From: an uncultured Eubacterium sp. | GTDB taxonomy: Bacteria; Bacillota; Clostridia; Oscillospirales; Acutalibacteraceae | Length of the DNA stretch: 64,000 nt | Assembly: GCA_910584985.1 (NCBI GenBank) | Contig: CAJUDJ010000002.1 | Span: forward strand, 1-64,000 | Direction: 5' to 3' | In this document: piece by piece, positions 1-8,423 of the stretch | Layout of the letters: each line of letters opens with the position of its first letter | Numbering within the stretch: the stretch's first letter is position 1 | Notes under the pieces: generated by a model | Told to the model about the DNA's origin: nothing | Databases searched by the model: none | What the model saw: only the letters and a program-made list of their open reading frames with translations | Position numbers and translations under genes: made by a program

Positions 1-57
1 CCTTTTCTCTCTCTGCTCGGCTTGCCTTCCCGGCCCCCCCTCGCAAAGTGCTTGTTA

Positions 58-86
58 ATAATACCAAACCCAACAGCAAATGTCAA
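58..86 (-). promoter_or_regulatory. Strong sigma-A promoter reading off the left edge
   Basis: On the minus strand there is a perfect -35 TTGACA (81-86), a 17-base spacer and a -10 TATTAT (58-63). Transcription would start near base 51 and run leftwards into a GC-rich leader that leaves the window. No gene of the window lies downstream, so it must serve a gene or stable RNA beyond base 1. The unusual G-rich leader (about 30-45) would suit a stable-RNA operon, but this cannot be shown here. Confidence 0.6.
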
Positions 87-153
87 CACTTTTTTCAAAC
101 TTTTTTCATAAACTTTAACACTGCGCCGAGTGTTTCGAAAATTGCACTTTAAA

Positions 154-178
154 GAGCAGGATTGAATATCCTGCCCTA
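154..178 (-). terminator. Possible terminator after the small membrane protein
   Basis: The inverted repeat gcaggat/atcctgc sits just downstream of the 197-469 gene. On the minus strand it is followed by TCTTTAAAG, a short U-rich run. This fits a weak intrinsic terminator for the spoIIP transcription unit. Confidence 0.4.
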
Positions 179-196
179 TTATATAATATATATACA

Positions 197-469
197 TTAT
201 ATTATATGCTCCCTGATTTGATCCACAATATATGGACCTGTTGAATAGCTTTTACCAGGCACATACTTTTTTGTTTCATTATAATATGATTTAATGTCAT
301 CATAATATATTTTATAATCAAACACGGTGAAACCGTCATTTTCCTGCTTAAAAATAACTGCGTCCTCATCAAATCCGAAGCTTTTTGTATTGTAATAAGC
401 TACAGACGCCCCAACAGACACAATTAAAAGAGAAACAAAAACCATTATGGCAACAGGATGCTTTTTCAT
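197..469 (-). CDS. Small membrane-anchored protein of unknown function
   Basis: This 90-residue protein has one N-terminal hydrophobic segment (about residues 7-26) after a Lys-rich start. A polar, Tyr-rich extracytoplasmic tail of about 60 residues follows. There is no cysteine lipobox. The ATG is preceded by AAAGGAATG and lies 6 bases after the spoIIP stop, so the gene is probably translated from the spoIIP transcript. I do not recognise the family. The position next to spoIIP and gpr makes a sporulation-period or envelope role possible, but that rests on context only. Confidence 0.6.
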   Translation of the reverse strand: MKKHPVAIMVFVSLLIVSVGASVAYYNTKSFGFDEDAVIFKQENDGFTVFDYKIYYDDIKSYYNETKKYVPGKSYSTGPYIVDQIREHII

Positions 470-475
470 TATTTA

Positions 476-1630
476 TCATTCCTTTATATAATCCTTTAAA
501 ATCAAATCGGCAAATGCATCTGCGAAAAGCCTGCCTGAATAACAGGCCTCGTCAAGCGTGTTGGCTTCCGTTCCCACCTCAAGCAGAAAAGAATTCTTTG
601 TAAGATCCAGATTATACTTGCGTTCCGAAAAAAGAATCGGGCGCATAAGATTGGCATATCTTTCATTTATGGCATTTGTAACCGCAGTGGAAAATCTGAG
701 ATTATGCTCCCAATCCGGGAAATTGGAAATCCTGCCGTGCTCACAGCCCGATATAATCATCATTCTGGCAGCCTTTTTGCCGTTTACCTCTACTGTGGGC
801 TTAACCTTTGTTCCGTCTTTATATGTAATGCTGTCTCTGTGAACATCTATGGTTATATCAACAGACGGATATTTTTCAAGATATGCACTTACGGCTTTTC
901 TGGAGCTGTCGTAGGCTTCATTATAGGATAAATCATGGATTTCCCTGTCATGGAGCACATTGAAGCCCTTGCTTTCAAGAACCTTACAGATTTCGTCCCC
1001 GACCCTTACCATATTTCTGGAAATATCCTTGGTTTTCAGGTCGGTGGACTCTGTATAATAACCCACATCAAGAAGAGTAAAACATTCTGTTGTATGACTG
1101 TGGTAAATCAAAACAGTCGGTTTTGACAAATCCTTGATTTCAAGGCTTGCCTTTTGTTTAAGCAGATTTTCGATATCCAGCTTGTAAAAGGAATCAGGTA
1201 TTTTACTCTGAACCTGAACATTTCCGAAGGTTACTATTGTTCCGCCACCCGTGTAGTTATCTTCGCTTGTTTTTCCTTTTACCTTTTCCGATTCGATATT
1301 CTTTTCAGCCTCGGCCATTACTTTCATAATGTCATCGGGAATTTTCTTTAAATCCGTATCAACAGAGCTGTCCTCCGGCTTGATACTGTTCATAACTTCC
1401 CGGGACTCTTCCTGAGCGGTGTTATTATTATCTGTATTTTCCCCTGAAATAATCATAGAAATTTGTGAAGATGTTTCTTTTATTTCGGAATACGGCCTTG
1501 AAACCTTATCCATACCCTGCACAAGCTGTGTTACATTCGAGGAAAGATGAGGAGAAATTCCGATTATAACTGCCGTAAAAGCAAACAGCGCAGCAATGTT
1601 TGAAATAAAAAATACAATATCTCTTTTCAT
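476..1630 (-). CDS. spoIIP: Stage II sporulation protein P (SpoIIP)
   Basis: SpoIIP is the peptidoglycan amidase/endopeptidase that works with SpoIID and SpoIIM to drive engulfment of the forespore. The 384-residue protein has an N-terminal membrane anchor (about residues 5-25) and an Asp/Glu/Ser-rich linker. Its catalytic domain starts near residue 170 and contains IYHSHTTECF (His177 and His179), a downstream VHRDS motif and the terminal LLEVGTEANT block, all typical of the family. The ATG has an AAAGGTGG site. It lies downstream of gpr on the same strand with a 60-base gap, the usual gpr-spoIIP order in Firmicutes. In that family transcription is under the mother-cell/forespore sigma cascade; no such promoter was resolved here. 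Confidence 0.95.
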   Translation of the reverse strand: MKRDIVFFISNIAALFAFTAVIIGISPHLSSNVTQLVQGMDKVSRPYSEIKETSSQISMIISGENTDNNNTAQEESREVMNSIKPEDSSVDTDLKKIPDDIMKVMAEAEKNIESEKVKGKTSEDNYTGGGTIVTFGNVQVQSKIPDSFYKLDIENLLKQKASLEIKDLSKPTVLIYHSHTTECFTLLDVGYYTESTDLKTKDISRNMVRVGDEICKVLESKGFNVLHDREIHDLSYNEAYDSSRKAVSAYLEKYPSVDITIDVHRDSITYKDGTKVKPTVEVNGKKAARMMIISGCEHGRISNFPDWEHNLRFSTAVTNAINERYANLMRPILFSERKYNLDLTKNSFLLEVGTEANTLDEACYSGRLFADAFADLILKDYIKE

Positions 1631-1690
1631 AATCCACCTTTAATGTATAAAACTATTTTATACATTATATATATGAAAAGATTTTTTCAA

Positions 1691-2515
1691 TTATCCCACA
1701 AGCGCATATAAATCGCGTTCGCTTATATCCGGCTGAAGGCAAACATTAATGCTCATGCCGATAAGCTTTGCGCCCTGCTCCGTTACTCTGTCAATCTCCC
1801 TTGGGGTAACGAACATGGAATTATCCTCAGCCCCCATGATTACTCCGGTGGAAACAACGGTTGGTATTCCGATGGAAACAACGGGCACACCAAGCGTTTT
1901 TTCGGAAATTTCAAAACGGTGATTTCCCACTCCAGAGCCGGGAAATATGCCTGTGTCAGACAGCTGCACTGTTGTGCCGAGCCGCTCGGCAGAGGAGGAG
2001 GCAAGTGCATCAACGGCAATCACACAGCAGGGATGGATAACATTTACAATGCCTTTTATAATTTCGGCACTCTCAATTCCCGTTTCACCAAGCACACCTG
2101 TGCGCACCGTGGAAACGCTTTTCAGATTTTCAAAACCCATTTCCTTTCTTAAATTCTTTGAAATATGGCGCGTTGCCAGAACATAGGAATTTGTTTTCGG
2201 CCCTAAAGCATCTGCCGTTATCTCCATATTACCAAGCCCGGCAACAAGAATATTGTCGCATTCTGCGGGCAGAAGATTTTTTAGAATTGCCGAAATTTTT
2301 TTCAGCCTTCCGTCAAAAATATCCGTATCATTCACAAAAGAAGGCACATCAACCGTTATATAGCTGCCGACCGGCTTTCCGATTGCCTTTTCTCCGTTTT
2401 TATTCAGAACCGAAACGGTTGTTATTCCGTTTTCCTCTGTTACCTTTACACCGTTTATTTCTGTTTTTTTGCTTTCTTCATAGCATTCCACTGCCAAATC
2501 TGTGCGGTTTTCCAA
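1691..2515 (-). CDS. gpr: Germination protease GPR
   Basis: GPR degrades small acid-soluble spore proteins when a spore germinates. It is made as a zymogen that removes its own N-terminal propeptide. The 274-residue protein shows the family's RTDLA start block (residues 4-8), VAGLGN, the VDALASSS segment and SDTGIFPGSGVGNHR. The predicted start is TTG at 2513-2515, preceded by GGGTGAT. It is chosen because the next ATG would remove the conserved RTDLA propeptide region. It is co-oriented with spoIIP immediately downstream. Confidence 0.95.
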   Translation of the reverse strand: MENRTDLAVECYEESKKTEINGVKVTEENGITTVSVLNKNGEKAIGKPVGSYITVDVPSFVNDTDIFDGRLKKISAILKNLLPAECDNILVAGLGNMEITADALGPKTNSYVLATRHISKNLRKEMGFENLKSVSTVRTGVLGETGIESAEIIKGIVNVIHPCCVIAVDALASSSAERLGTTVQLSDTGIFPGSGVGNHRFEISEKTLGVPVVSIGIPTVVSTGVIMGAEDNSMFVTPREIDRVTEQGAKLIGMSINVCLQPDISERDLYALVG

Positions 2516-2575
2516 AATAAATCACCCGTTTTTACAACATTTTCAATAAAAGTATGCCCAAAAATAAAAAAATAC

Positions 2576-2604
2576 TTGCATTTTTGAAAAAGGTGTGATA
2601 CTAT
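2576..2604 (+). promoter_or_regulatory. rpsT promoter
   Basis: TTGCAT (2576-2581), a 17-base spacer and TACTAT (2599-2604) precede rpsT by about 65 bases, a good housekeeping promoter. The opposite gpr start lies only 60 bases to the left. Confidence 0.6.
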
Positions 2605-2671
2605 GTTTAAGCATTTAAAAGATATTGGGTGTATGCCCTTAAATTAATTGTCCGCTAAAGGAGTGAAAAAC

Positions 2672-2929
2672 ATGCCAAATATTAAATCAGCTAAAAAAAG
2701 AGTTAAGGTTCAGGCTAAGAAGGCCGCAAACAACAAAGCAACAAACACAGCGCTTAAAACAGCTATAAAAAAAGCGAATGCAGCTATTGAAGCAAACGCC
2801 GAAGATAAGAACCTTGCAGTAAAAGCAGCCGTTAAAAAGATTGATCAGGCTGCCGCTAAAAATCTTATTCATAAAAACACAGCTGCAAGAAAGAAGAGCA
2901 ATCTTGTTTCAAAGCTTAACAAGGCTTAA
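2672..2929 (+). CDS. rpsT: Small ribosomal subunit protein bS20
   Basis: bS20 is a Lys/Ala-rich primary 16S rRNA binding protein of the 30S subunit. The 85-residue product begins MPNIKSAKKRVK, the family hallmark, and ends in the helical segment with KNTAARKKSNLVSKLN. The ATG at 2672 is chosen over an upstream in-frame TTG because AAAGGAG (2657-2663) lies 8 bases before it and the protein then starts with the conserved motif. It is monocistronic, with its own promoter and a strong terminator. Confidence 0.97.
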   Translation: MPNIKSAKKRVKVQAKKAANNKATNTALKTAIKKANAAIEANAEDKNLAVKAAVKKIDQAAAKNLIHKNTAARKKSNLVSKLNKA

Positions 2930-2945
2930 TCCTGTTACAGATTTC

Positions 2946-2981
2946 AACTCCTGTCCTAATTTGACAGGAGTTCATTTTTTG
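2946..2981 (+). terminator. rpsT terminator
   Basis: A perfect 10-bp stem (AACTCCTGTC / GACAGGAGTT) has a 7-base loop and is followed by CATTTTTT. This is a classic intrinsic terminator 16 bases after the rpsT stop. Confidence 0.9.
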
Positions 2982-3059
2982 TTTAATTTTTATTGCTTGA
3001 CTTTGCATTGTAATGTATATATAATATATTTATAAATTTGTTAATTGGAGGGGTTACCA

Positions 3060-3305
3060 ATGAATTTAAATAAAATATTAAAAATCATAGGTGCAATAGT
3101 TGCTGTTGCCGGTATTGCAGCTGCAATCTATTTTGCTGTTAAAAAGTTTACAGACAAGAAAGAGCCTGAATATTTTGACGACAATGATTTCTTTGAGTGC
3201 GACAATGATCTTGAAATCATTGATGTAACGGAAGAGGCACCTCAGGCTGAAGAAGTTCTTGCTGAACAGACACCTAAAAAGAAGGCTGCAAAGAAAGCAG
3301 AATAA
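3060..3305 (+). CDS. Small membrane protein with acidic and Lys-rich tail
   Basis: This 81-residue protein begins with a single transmembrane helix (about residues 5-27) followed by VKKF. It continues with a very acidic segment (about 35-62) and ends in a Lys/Ala-rich stretch (KKKAAKKAE). The ATG at 3060 is preferred over the in-frame TTG at 3045 because GGAGGGG (3047-3053) precedes it. No family is recognised. The opposite charges of the middle and the tail suggest interaction with nucleic acid or the cell wall, but nothing in the sequence decides this. Confidence 0.75.
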   Translation: MNLNKILKIIGAIVAVAGIAAAIYFAVKKFTDKKEPEYFDDNDFFECDNDLEIIDVTEEAPQAEEVLAEQTPKKKAAKKAE

Positions 3306-3316
3306 TAAGCCGAAAG

Positions 3317-3348
3317 AGGGAGGAGCTTAAGCTCCTCCTTAAATTTTT
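3317..3348 (+). terminator. Intrinsic terminator
   Basis: The stem AGGGAGGAGC / GCTCCTCCTT with a TTAA loop is followed by AAATTTTT, directly after the 3060-3305 gene. The patatin gene downstream therefore probably has separate or read-through transcription. Confidence 0.8.
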
Positions 3349-3366
3349 ACAGGAAGTGATTTTTAA

Positions 3367-4218
3367 ATGTATAACAGCGGTCTTGTTCTGGAGGGCGGCG
3401 GAAACCGCGGAATTTTCACAAGTGGCGTGCTGGACTGCTTTATTGAAAACGGAATAAGCTTTCCCTATGTAATCGGTGTTTCCATGGGTTCCTGCAACGC
3501 AGCATCATACCTTGGAAAAAATATCCGCCGGCAGCACGATTTCATTATTGATTACACAAATGATAAAAGATATATGGGCTTTTCCGCATACAGAAAAACA
3601 GGCGAATTTATGAATATGGGATGGCTGTTCGGCGAGCTCAGCTATGATATGATTCCCCTGAATCATGATAATTTTGAAAATTGCGGTTCTGTTTTATGTG
3701 CTGTGCTTACCAATGCACAAACGGGAAAAGCCGAATATTTCTACCCTGATAATTTAAGAGAACGCGGCTGCCCGATTTTAAGGGCAAGCTGTTCCATGCC
3801 TCTTGTTACAAAGGGTGTTGACATCGGCGGTATCCGGTATTATGACGGCGGCGTTGCCGATTCTATTCCGCTGAAAAAAGCCTTTGCGGACGGCTGCAAA
3901 AAGCCGGTGGTTATTTTAACACAGGATGAAACCTTTGTTAAGCAGCCTGTAAAAGCGGCAAAAGTTATGAAAAGACTTTATAAAAAATATCCGCTTCTTG
4001 CCGACACACTTATAAACCGCCATACTATATATAACGAACAGCGGAAATTTGTGGAAGAGGAAGAAAAAAAAGGCAGTATTTTTGTTATAAGGCCTGAAAA
4101 GCCACTGAACTGCACATCTATGGAACGGAATGTGCTGAAGCTGGAATCCATTTATCAGCTTGGCTATTTGCAGGGACAAAAGAGCCTTGAAAATCTGAAA
4201 GCATTTTTGACTGAATAA
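3367..4218 (+). CDS. Patatin-like phospholipase / acyl hydrolase
   Basis: This 283-residue cytoplasmic serine hydrolase belongs to the patatin/RssA-YjjU group. It has the oxyanion-hole loop EGGGNRG (residues 9-15), the nucleophile elbow GVSMG (Ser39) and the DGG motif with the catalytic Asp near residue 160, so the Ser-Asp dyad is complete. Family members cleave acyl groups from phospholipids or other lipids; the substrate here is unknown. There is no signal peptide. The start has AGGAAGTGA upstream. It lies between two intrinsic terminators. Confidence 0.9.
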   Translation: MYNSGLVLEGGGNRGIFTSGVLDCFIENGISFPYVIGVSMGSCNAASYLGKNIRRQHDFIIDYTNDKRYMGFSAYRKTGEFMNMGWLFGELSYDMIPLNHDNFENCGSVLCAVLTNAQTGKAEYFYPDNLRERGCPILRASCSMPLVTKGVDIGGIRYYDGGVADSIPLKKAFADGCKKPVVILTQDETFVKQPVKAAKVMKRLYKKYPLLADTLINRHTIYNEQRKFVEEEEKKGSIFVIRPEKPLNCTSMERNVLKLESIYQLGYLQGQKSLENLKAFLTE

Positions 4219-4235
4219 CATAAGTATAAAAAAAT

Positions 4236-4269
4236 AAAAATACAGCCCGTGGGCTGTATTTTTATTTTT
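4236..4269. terminator. Bidirectional terminator between convergent genes
   Basis: AAAAATACAGCCC and GGGCTGTATTTTT form a long stem with A-tracts and T-tracts on both sides. It lies between the plus-strand patatin gene and the minus-strand S66 gene, so it can end both transcripts. Confidence 0.85.
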
Positions 4270-4304
4270 GCCGAGAAGTATCCTTTATTAAGATATATAT
4301 TCCA

Positions 4305-5357
4305 TCACGAAACCGTTGGGCTTTCCAGGAAAATCACGAACTTGTTTTTACAGTCCAACTGCACCTGAATACCGTAAGGAAGAACACCGGTAGGCTTTGC
4401 ATGCCCGAAGTTTACATTATAAAAAACAGGCAGATTCTCTAAATGTTCTTCCTTTACAACCACCTGAAGAATTGCAGCCTTATATTCCTCATAATATATT
4501 TCGCCCTGCGGTTTTCCAACAAGAATCCCTTTAATCACATGCAGGATGCCTTGCGCAGCCAGATTTCTGAGTGCCCATTTCACAAAATCGGGAGACGGCT
4601 TCTCTTCGCTTGTTTCAATAAAAAGAACTGCATCTTTCCATTCTTCAGGCATAGGCCAGATTTTTGTTCCGTTTGCCATCATAAATACATCTATGCATCC
4701 GCCAAGCAAATGACCCTGAACCATTCCGCTTCCGTTAATTACCTCATACCCGTGTGTATCCTGTTTCATGCGGTGTGGAGTATTTATATTGCTTTCCTGC
4801 CAGAGAACATAGTCATCCGACCATTCGGTGCTCGGCAAAAGTGCATATTGCTCCCATTCACCAAAAAGAATATCTGTTACTGCTTTTTTTGTGTAATCAA
4901 ACATCTTAACATATTCTCCGAATTCACACATTACGCACGGACCGTAAAAAGATACCAAGCCTGCCTTATACATCATAAAATGATTGATGGTTGTATCGGA
5001 ATAGCCCATAAAAATTTTAGGATTGTTTTGAATGACCGTCAAATCTATATAAGGCAATATGCGTATCGTATCTTCTCCGCCGATTGCACAGAAAACAGCA
5101 GAAACGGAAGAATCGGAAAAGGCATCCATTAAATCTTTTGCCCTTAATTCCGGATGCTCCGCAACAAAAGCACTGCCCTTTAATGCATGCGGCATACAGA
5201 CTACCTCTAATCCAAAATCCTTTTCCAGCCGTTCTTTGGCAATATGATATTTATGAATAAAGCAATCGTCCCCCAATCCGCCCCAGGACAGACTTACAAC
5301 TGCAACTTTATCCCCTTTTTGCAATCTTTTTGGTTTTATCATCCGTTCCTTCTTCAT
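4305..5357 (-). CDS. S66 family peptidase (LD-carboxypeptidase / MccF-like)
   Basis: S66 serine peptidases include LdcA, which trims peptidoglycan tetrapeptides, and MccF, which cleaves peptide-nucleotide antibiotics such as microcin C. The 350-residue protein starts with the KGDKVAVVSLS strand and carries the nucleophile motif FMGYSDTT (Ser120). A Glu in FIETSEEKPS and a His in NFGHAKPTG complete the Ser-Glu-His triad. The long insertions (about 150-200) resemble MccF more than LdcA. A second possible start at residue 6 has a better placed AAGGA. There is no signal peptide, so a cytoplasmic role is expected. Confidence 0.88.
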   Translation of the reverse strand: MKKERMIKPKRLQKGDKVAVVSLSWGGLGDDCFIHKYHIAKERLEKDFGLEVVCMPHALKGSAFVAEHPELRAKDLMDAFSDSSVSAVFCAIGGEDTIRILPYIDLTVIQNNPKIFMGYSDTTINHFMMYKAGLVSFYGPCVMCEFGEYVKMFDYTKKAVTDILFGEWEQYALLPSTEWSDDYVLWQESNINTPHRMKQDTHGYEVINGSGMVQGHLLGGCIDVFMMANGTKIWPMPEEWKDAVLFIETSEEKPSPDFVKWALRNLAAQGILHVIKGILVGKPQGEIYYEEYKAAILQVVVKEEHLENLPVFYNVNFGHAKPTGVLPYGIQVQLDCKNKFVIFLESPTVS

Positions 5358-5398
5358 TTCCTTTTCCGTAAATTGTTTTCAAATCGCTTATACCATAT

Positions 5399-5429
5399 AA
5401 ACGGTCAGGATATACCATTCTGACCGTTT
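5399..5429. terminator. Hairpin after trmL
   Basis: AAACGGTCAG / CTGACCGTTT is a perfect 10-bp stem with an 11-base loop, between trmL and the S66 gene (both minus strand). The T-run after it is weak, so termination may be partial. Confidence 0.6.
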
Positions 5430-5491
5430 CATGATGTTAGGCAATCAAGAGTCGAACAAAATAAGGTTTAAATCAACAAACTCCAGTTTGG

Positions 5492-5992
5492 TTACCATTT
5501 CAAATTATGAAGCTGCCCTTTGCACGACAGTTTGGGATAATCCCACTGCCGCAAAACTTCATAAACACCGACTGCAACCGCATTGCTGAGATTGAGGCTT
5601 CGGATTATTCCCCTCATCGGCAGGCGCACACAGCTGTCATGGTTTTCCTTTAAAAGTTCTTCAGGCAGCCCCTTTGTTTCCTTGCCGAAAACAAGGTATG
5701 CGCCGTTTGGATAGCTTATATCCGAATGCGTCTGCTCTGCCTTGGTTGTAAAGTAAAAGAATGTGCCGCCTTTGTTCTTTTCAAAAAATTCCGCTGTGCT
5801 GTCATAATAGGAAATATCAAGCTTGTCCCAGTAATCCAGCCCGGCACGGCGAACCTGCTTATCCGTTATCTGAAAGCCCATCGGGCCCACAAGATGAAGC
5901 CTTGTGCCTGTTGCCGCACAGGTTCGTGAAATATTGCCTGTGTTCTGCGGAATTTCAGGCTCTATCAACACAATATTAAGCGCGTGTTCCAT
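5492..5992 (-). CDS. trmL: tRNA (cytidine/uridine-34 2'-O)-methyltransferase TrmL
   Basis: TrmL is a SPOUT-class enzyme that 2'-O-methylates the wobble nucleotide of leucine tRNAs using S-adenosylmethionine. At 166 residues it has the usual length. All three trefoil-knot motifs are present: IEPEIPQNTGNISRTC near the start, LVFGKETKGLPEE near residue 105 and SLNLSNAVAVGVYE near 135. It overlaps the nagA stop by 17 bases, so the two are translated from one message. Confidence 0.95.
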   Translation of the reverse strand: MEHALNIVLIEPEIPQNTGNISRTCAATGTRLHLVGPMGFQITDKQVRRAGLDYWDKLDISYYDSTAEFFEKNKGGTFFYFTTKAEQTHSDISYPNGAYLVFGKETKGLPEELLKENHDSCVRLPMRGIIRSLNLSNAVAVGVYEVLRQWDYPKLSCKGQLHNLKW

Positions 5993-7097
5993 AAATATAT
6001 ACTTCCTTTATGTTCAGGCTTTCATCCACAAAAACAATATCTGCCGCCTTATTCGGCGCAAGGCTTCCGATTTCCTCCTGAAGCCCAATTGCCCTTGCAG
6101 GATTGATTGTGCAGCTCTTAAGTGCTGTTTTGAAATCAATTCCGAAATCAAGCAGATTTTTAAATTCATCAAACACATTTGTGATGGAAGCGGCAATTGT
6201 GCCGTCCTTAAGAACAGCATATTTTCCGTTTTCATGCACATAAGTCGTCTGCCCGCCGAGATCAAATTCCCCTGCACCTAGACCTGCACCGCGCATGGAA
6301 TCCGAAATCACGCAAACCCGGTCCTCACCAAGTATTTTAAAAGTATTTCTTACAACAGCAGGGCAAACATGGCCGCCATCGCATATCAGCTCACACATCA
6401 CCTTTTCATTGTCCATAACTGTTCCGACAACGCCTGCTTCCCTGTGTGTCATCCCCGTCATTGCATTATAAAGATGCGTTGCATGGGTTATGCCAAGATC
6501 TATTGCTTTCTGCGCCTGATCGGAATTTGCCGAGGTATGGCCGATTGCAACGGCACATTTTTTGCTTGCTTCTTTTATAAATGCACCGCTGTCAAACGCT
6601 TCGGGCGCAATGGTAATGATTTTTACGGATTCGCCGCTGTCCGCAAACAGCTGATTAAATTCCGCAAGCGTGCCTGATCTGACAAAAGCACCGTTTTGCG
6701 CTCCTTTTTTTTCATAAGAAAGAAACGGACCTTCAAGATTAATGCCAACCAGCTTTGCGCCTGTTTCCTTTCCCATATATTCCCTTGCGCATTTAACGAT
6801 TTTCGTGAGTGTTTCATTATCCAATGTCATAGATGTTCCGCAGAAGGAAGTAACACCGCATTTTGCAAGATAACAGCTGATTGCGTCAACAGCTTCAACG
6901 GACGCATCTGAAAAATCACTGCCGGCTCCGCCGTGAATATGAATATCAATAAATCCCGGCAAAGCAGTTAATCCGCTCATATCTCTTCCCGGCTCATCCA
7001 TTATGCCGATTTCCGTTATTCTGCCGTTTTCAATTCTGAAATCGGCAACCTCTTTTTCAAATACTTCATTGTAAAAACAAACATTTTTTAAAATCAT
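5976..7097 (-). CDS. nagA: N-acetylglucosamine-6-phosphate deacetylase
   Basis: NagA removes the acetyl group from GlcNAc-6-phosphate, giving glucosamine-6-phosphate for glycolysis or wall synthesis. The 373-residue amidohydrolase has the metal motif GFIDIHIHGG (His53, His55), an EGPF block (Glu near 123), GHTSAN, the HLYNAM motif and the terminal GSLAPNKAADIV strand. The start ATG overlaps the dus stop codon (TAATG), so translation is coupled. No nagB is present in the window. The enzyme would serve either wall recycling or use of host amino sugars. Confidence 0.95.
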   Translation of the reverse strand: MILKNVCFYNEVFEKEVADFRIENGRITEIGIMDEPGRDMSGLTALPGFIDIHIHGGAGSDFSDASVEAVDAISCYLAKCGVTSFCGTSMTLDNETLTKIVKCAREYMGKETGAKLVGINLEGPFLSYEKKGAQNGAFVRSGTLAEFNQLFADSGESVKIITIAPEAFDSGAFIKEASKKCAVAIGHTSANSDQAQKAIDLGITHATHLYNAMTGMTHREAGVVGTVMDNEKVMCELICDGGHVCPAVVRNTFKILGEDRVCVISDSMRGAGLGAGEFDLGGQTTYVHENGKYAVLKDGTIAASITNVFDEFKNLLDFGIDFKTALKSCTINPARAIGLQEEIGSLAPNKAADIVFVDESLNIKEVYIYGTRA

Positions 7098-8062
7098 TAC
7101 GCATTTTCCTTTACGATTCTGAAAATTATTTCTTCAAGCTGTTCAAAGCTTTCCAGTGTTCCCATTTCCGCTCTGAATTTTGCGCCGCCCCTGAGCCCCT
7201 TCGTGTAATAGGCAGCATGGTGGCGTGCTTCTCTCATAGCCGTATATTCGCCCTTGTATTCGATTATTTTTCGGATGTGCTGCTGCATCACATTCATTTT
7301 CTCCATCAGCGTTGGTTCGGGAATCACAATGCAGTCCTTCAGATAGGCATTTATCTGCTGAAACACCCATGGATTCCCCATAGCACCCCTGCCTATCATA
7401 AGAGCATCGCAATTCGTTTTTTCAAGCATAACTGCGGCACTCTGTGCATCAACAACATCTCCGTTTCCGATAACAGGTATGCCAACGGCAGCTTTCACCT
7501 GCCGGATTATATCATAATCCGCCTTTCCGCTATACATCTCTTTTCTTGTTCTTCCGTGCACAGCAATGGCAGCTGCACCGTTTTTTTCAAGAACTTCCGC
7601 CATATGCACAGCGTTTATGCTGTTTTCATCCCATCCCTTTCTGATTTTAGCGGTTACGGGAATGTCAACTGCGCAGGAAACTGCCCGCATAATCTCCCCA
7701 GCAAGCACAGGATTTTTCATAAGGCTTGCTCCGCCGCCGTTCATAGCAACCTTCGGCGCAGGGCAGCCCATATTGATATCAATTATGCTTGGATGAAATG
7801 CACAGCACTTCACTGCGGCTTCTGCCATAATTTCAGGGTCATCCCCGAAAATCTGTGCACCTGCCGTTTTTTCCTCTTTGCCGAGCATTAAAAGCTGTGC
7901 GCTTTTTTTATCACCCATCGTCAGCCCCTTTGCGCTTACCATTTCCGTAACGGTATATGCCGCACCGAAACGCACGCAAAGCTCACGGAAGGCTTTGTCG
8001 GCAACACCTGCCATGGGCGCAAGAAAAGCAATATTTTCAAATTCAATATTCTTTATTTTCAT
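7097..8062 (-). CDS. dusB: tRNA-dihydrouridine synthase (DusB type)
   Basis: Dus enzymes are FMN-dependent and reduce uridines in the tRNA D-loop. The protein begins KNIEFENIAFLAPMAGVADKAF and contains INMGCPAPKV with the catalytic Cys, AVHGRTR, IGNGDV and IGRGAMGNPW, all typical of the DusB subgroup. The ATG at 8062 (321 residues) is used instead of the upstream in-frame start at 8116. It has an AGAGG site, and the extra 18 residues would be an unusual hydrophobic leader running into the ribosomal-operon terminator. It is the first gene of the dus-nagA-trmL unit. Confidence 0.93.
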   Translation of the reverse strand: MKIKNIEFENIAFLAPMAGVADKAFRELCVRFGAAYTVTEMVSAKGLTMGDKKSAQLLMLGKEEKTAGAQIFGDDPEIMAEAAVKCCAFHPSIIDINMGCPAPKVAMNGGGASLMKNPVLAGEIMRAVSCAVDIPVTAKIRKGWDENSINAVHMAEVLEKNGAAAIAVHGRTRKEMYSGKADYDIIRQVKAAVGIPVIGNGDVVDAQSAAVMLEKTNCDALMIGRGAMGNPWVFQQINAYLKDCIVIPEPTLMEKMNVMQQHIRKIIEYKGEYTAMREARHHAAYYTKGLRGGAKFRAEMGTLESFEQLEEIIFRIVKENA

Positions 8063-8119
8063 ATGAATACCTCTTTGAAAGAGTATAGCATAAAAAATTA
8101 AAAAAAGAAACTGCAAAAT

Positions 8120-8150
8120 AATAAAAGGAACTCTGCAAAAGCAGAGTTCC
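8120..8150 (-). terminator. Terminator of the rpsF-ssb-rpsR operon
   Basis: On the minus strand a perfect 10-bp stem (GGAACTCTGC / GCAGAGTTCC) with a TTTT loop is followed by TTTTATTATTTT. It lies 17 bases after the rpsR stop. Confidence 0.9.
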
Positions 8151-8166
8151 GAAAATACAATTTTAA

Positions 8167-8403
8167 TTAGTCAGCGCTGTATGGAAGAAGAGCAATCTGA
8201 CGAGCACGCTTGATAGCTGTTGTAAGCTCTCTCTGGTGCTTAGCGCATGTGCCTGTAACACGGCGGGGAAGGATTTTTGCTCTTTCAGAAGTAAATCTGT
8301 TCAGCTTTGAAACATCCTTGTAATCAATGCCTTCGCTCTTTTCTACGCAAAACTGGCAAACTTTTCTGCGGCCTTTTCTTACGCCGCCCTTATTATATGC
8401 CAT
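8167..8403 (-). CDS. rpsR: Small ribosomal subunit protein bS18
   Basis: bS18 pairs with bS6 on the 30S platform. The 78-residue protein carries a zinc-ribbon-like CQFC near the N terminus, then [20 protein letters not shown] and the [19 protein letters not shown] block, all diagnostic. The retained cysteines mark it as a zinc-type (C+) paralogue. It is the last gene of the rpsF-ssb-rpsR operon, 20 bases after ssb. Confidence 0.97.
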   Translation of the reverse strand: MAYNKGGVRKGRRKVCQFCVEKSEGIDYKDVSKLNRFTSERAKILPRRVTGTCAKHQRELTTAIKRARQIALLPYSAD

Positions 8404-8423
8404 AATTAAGTTTCCTCCTTCAA

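Noticed and set aside
4443..5132. 229-residue plus frame opposite the S66 peptidase
   Set aside because: It lies wholly antisense to a gene with a full catalytic triad and has no recognisable domain.
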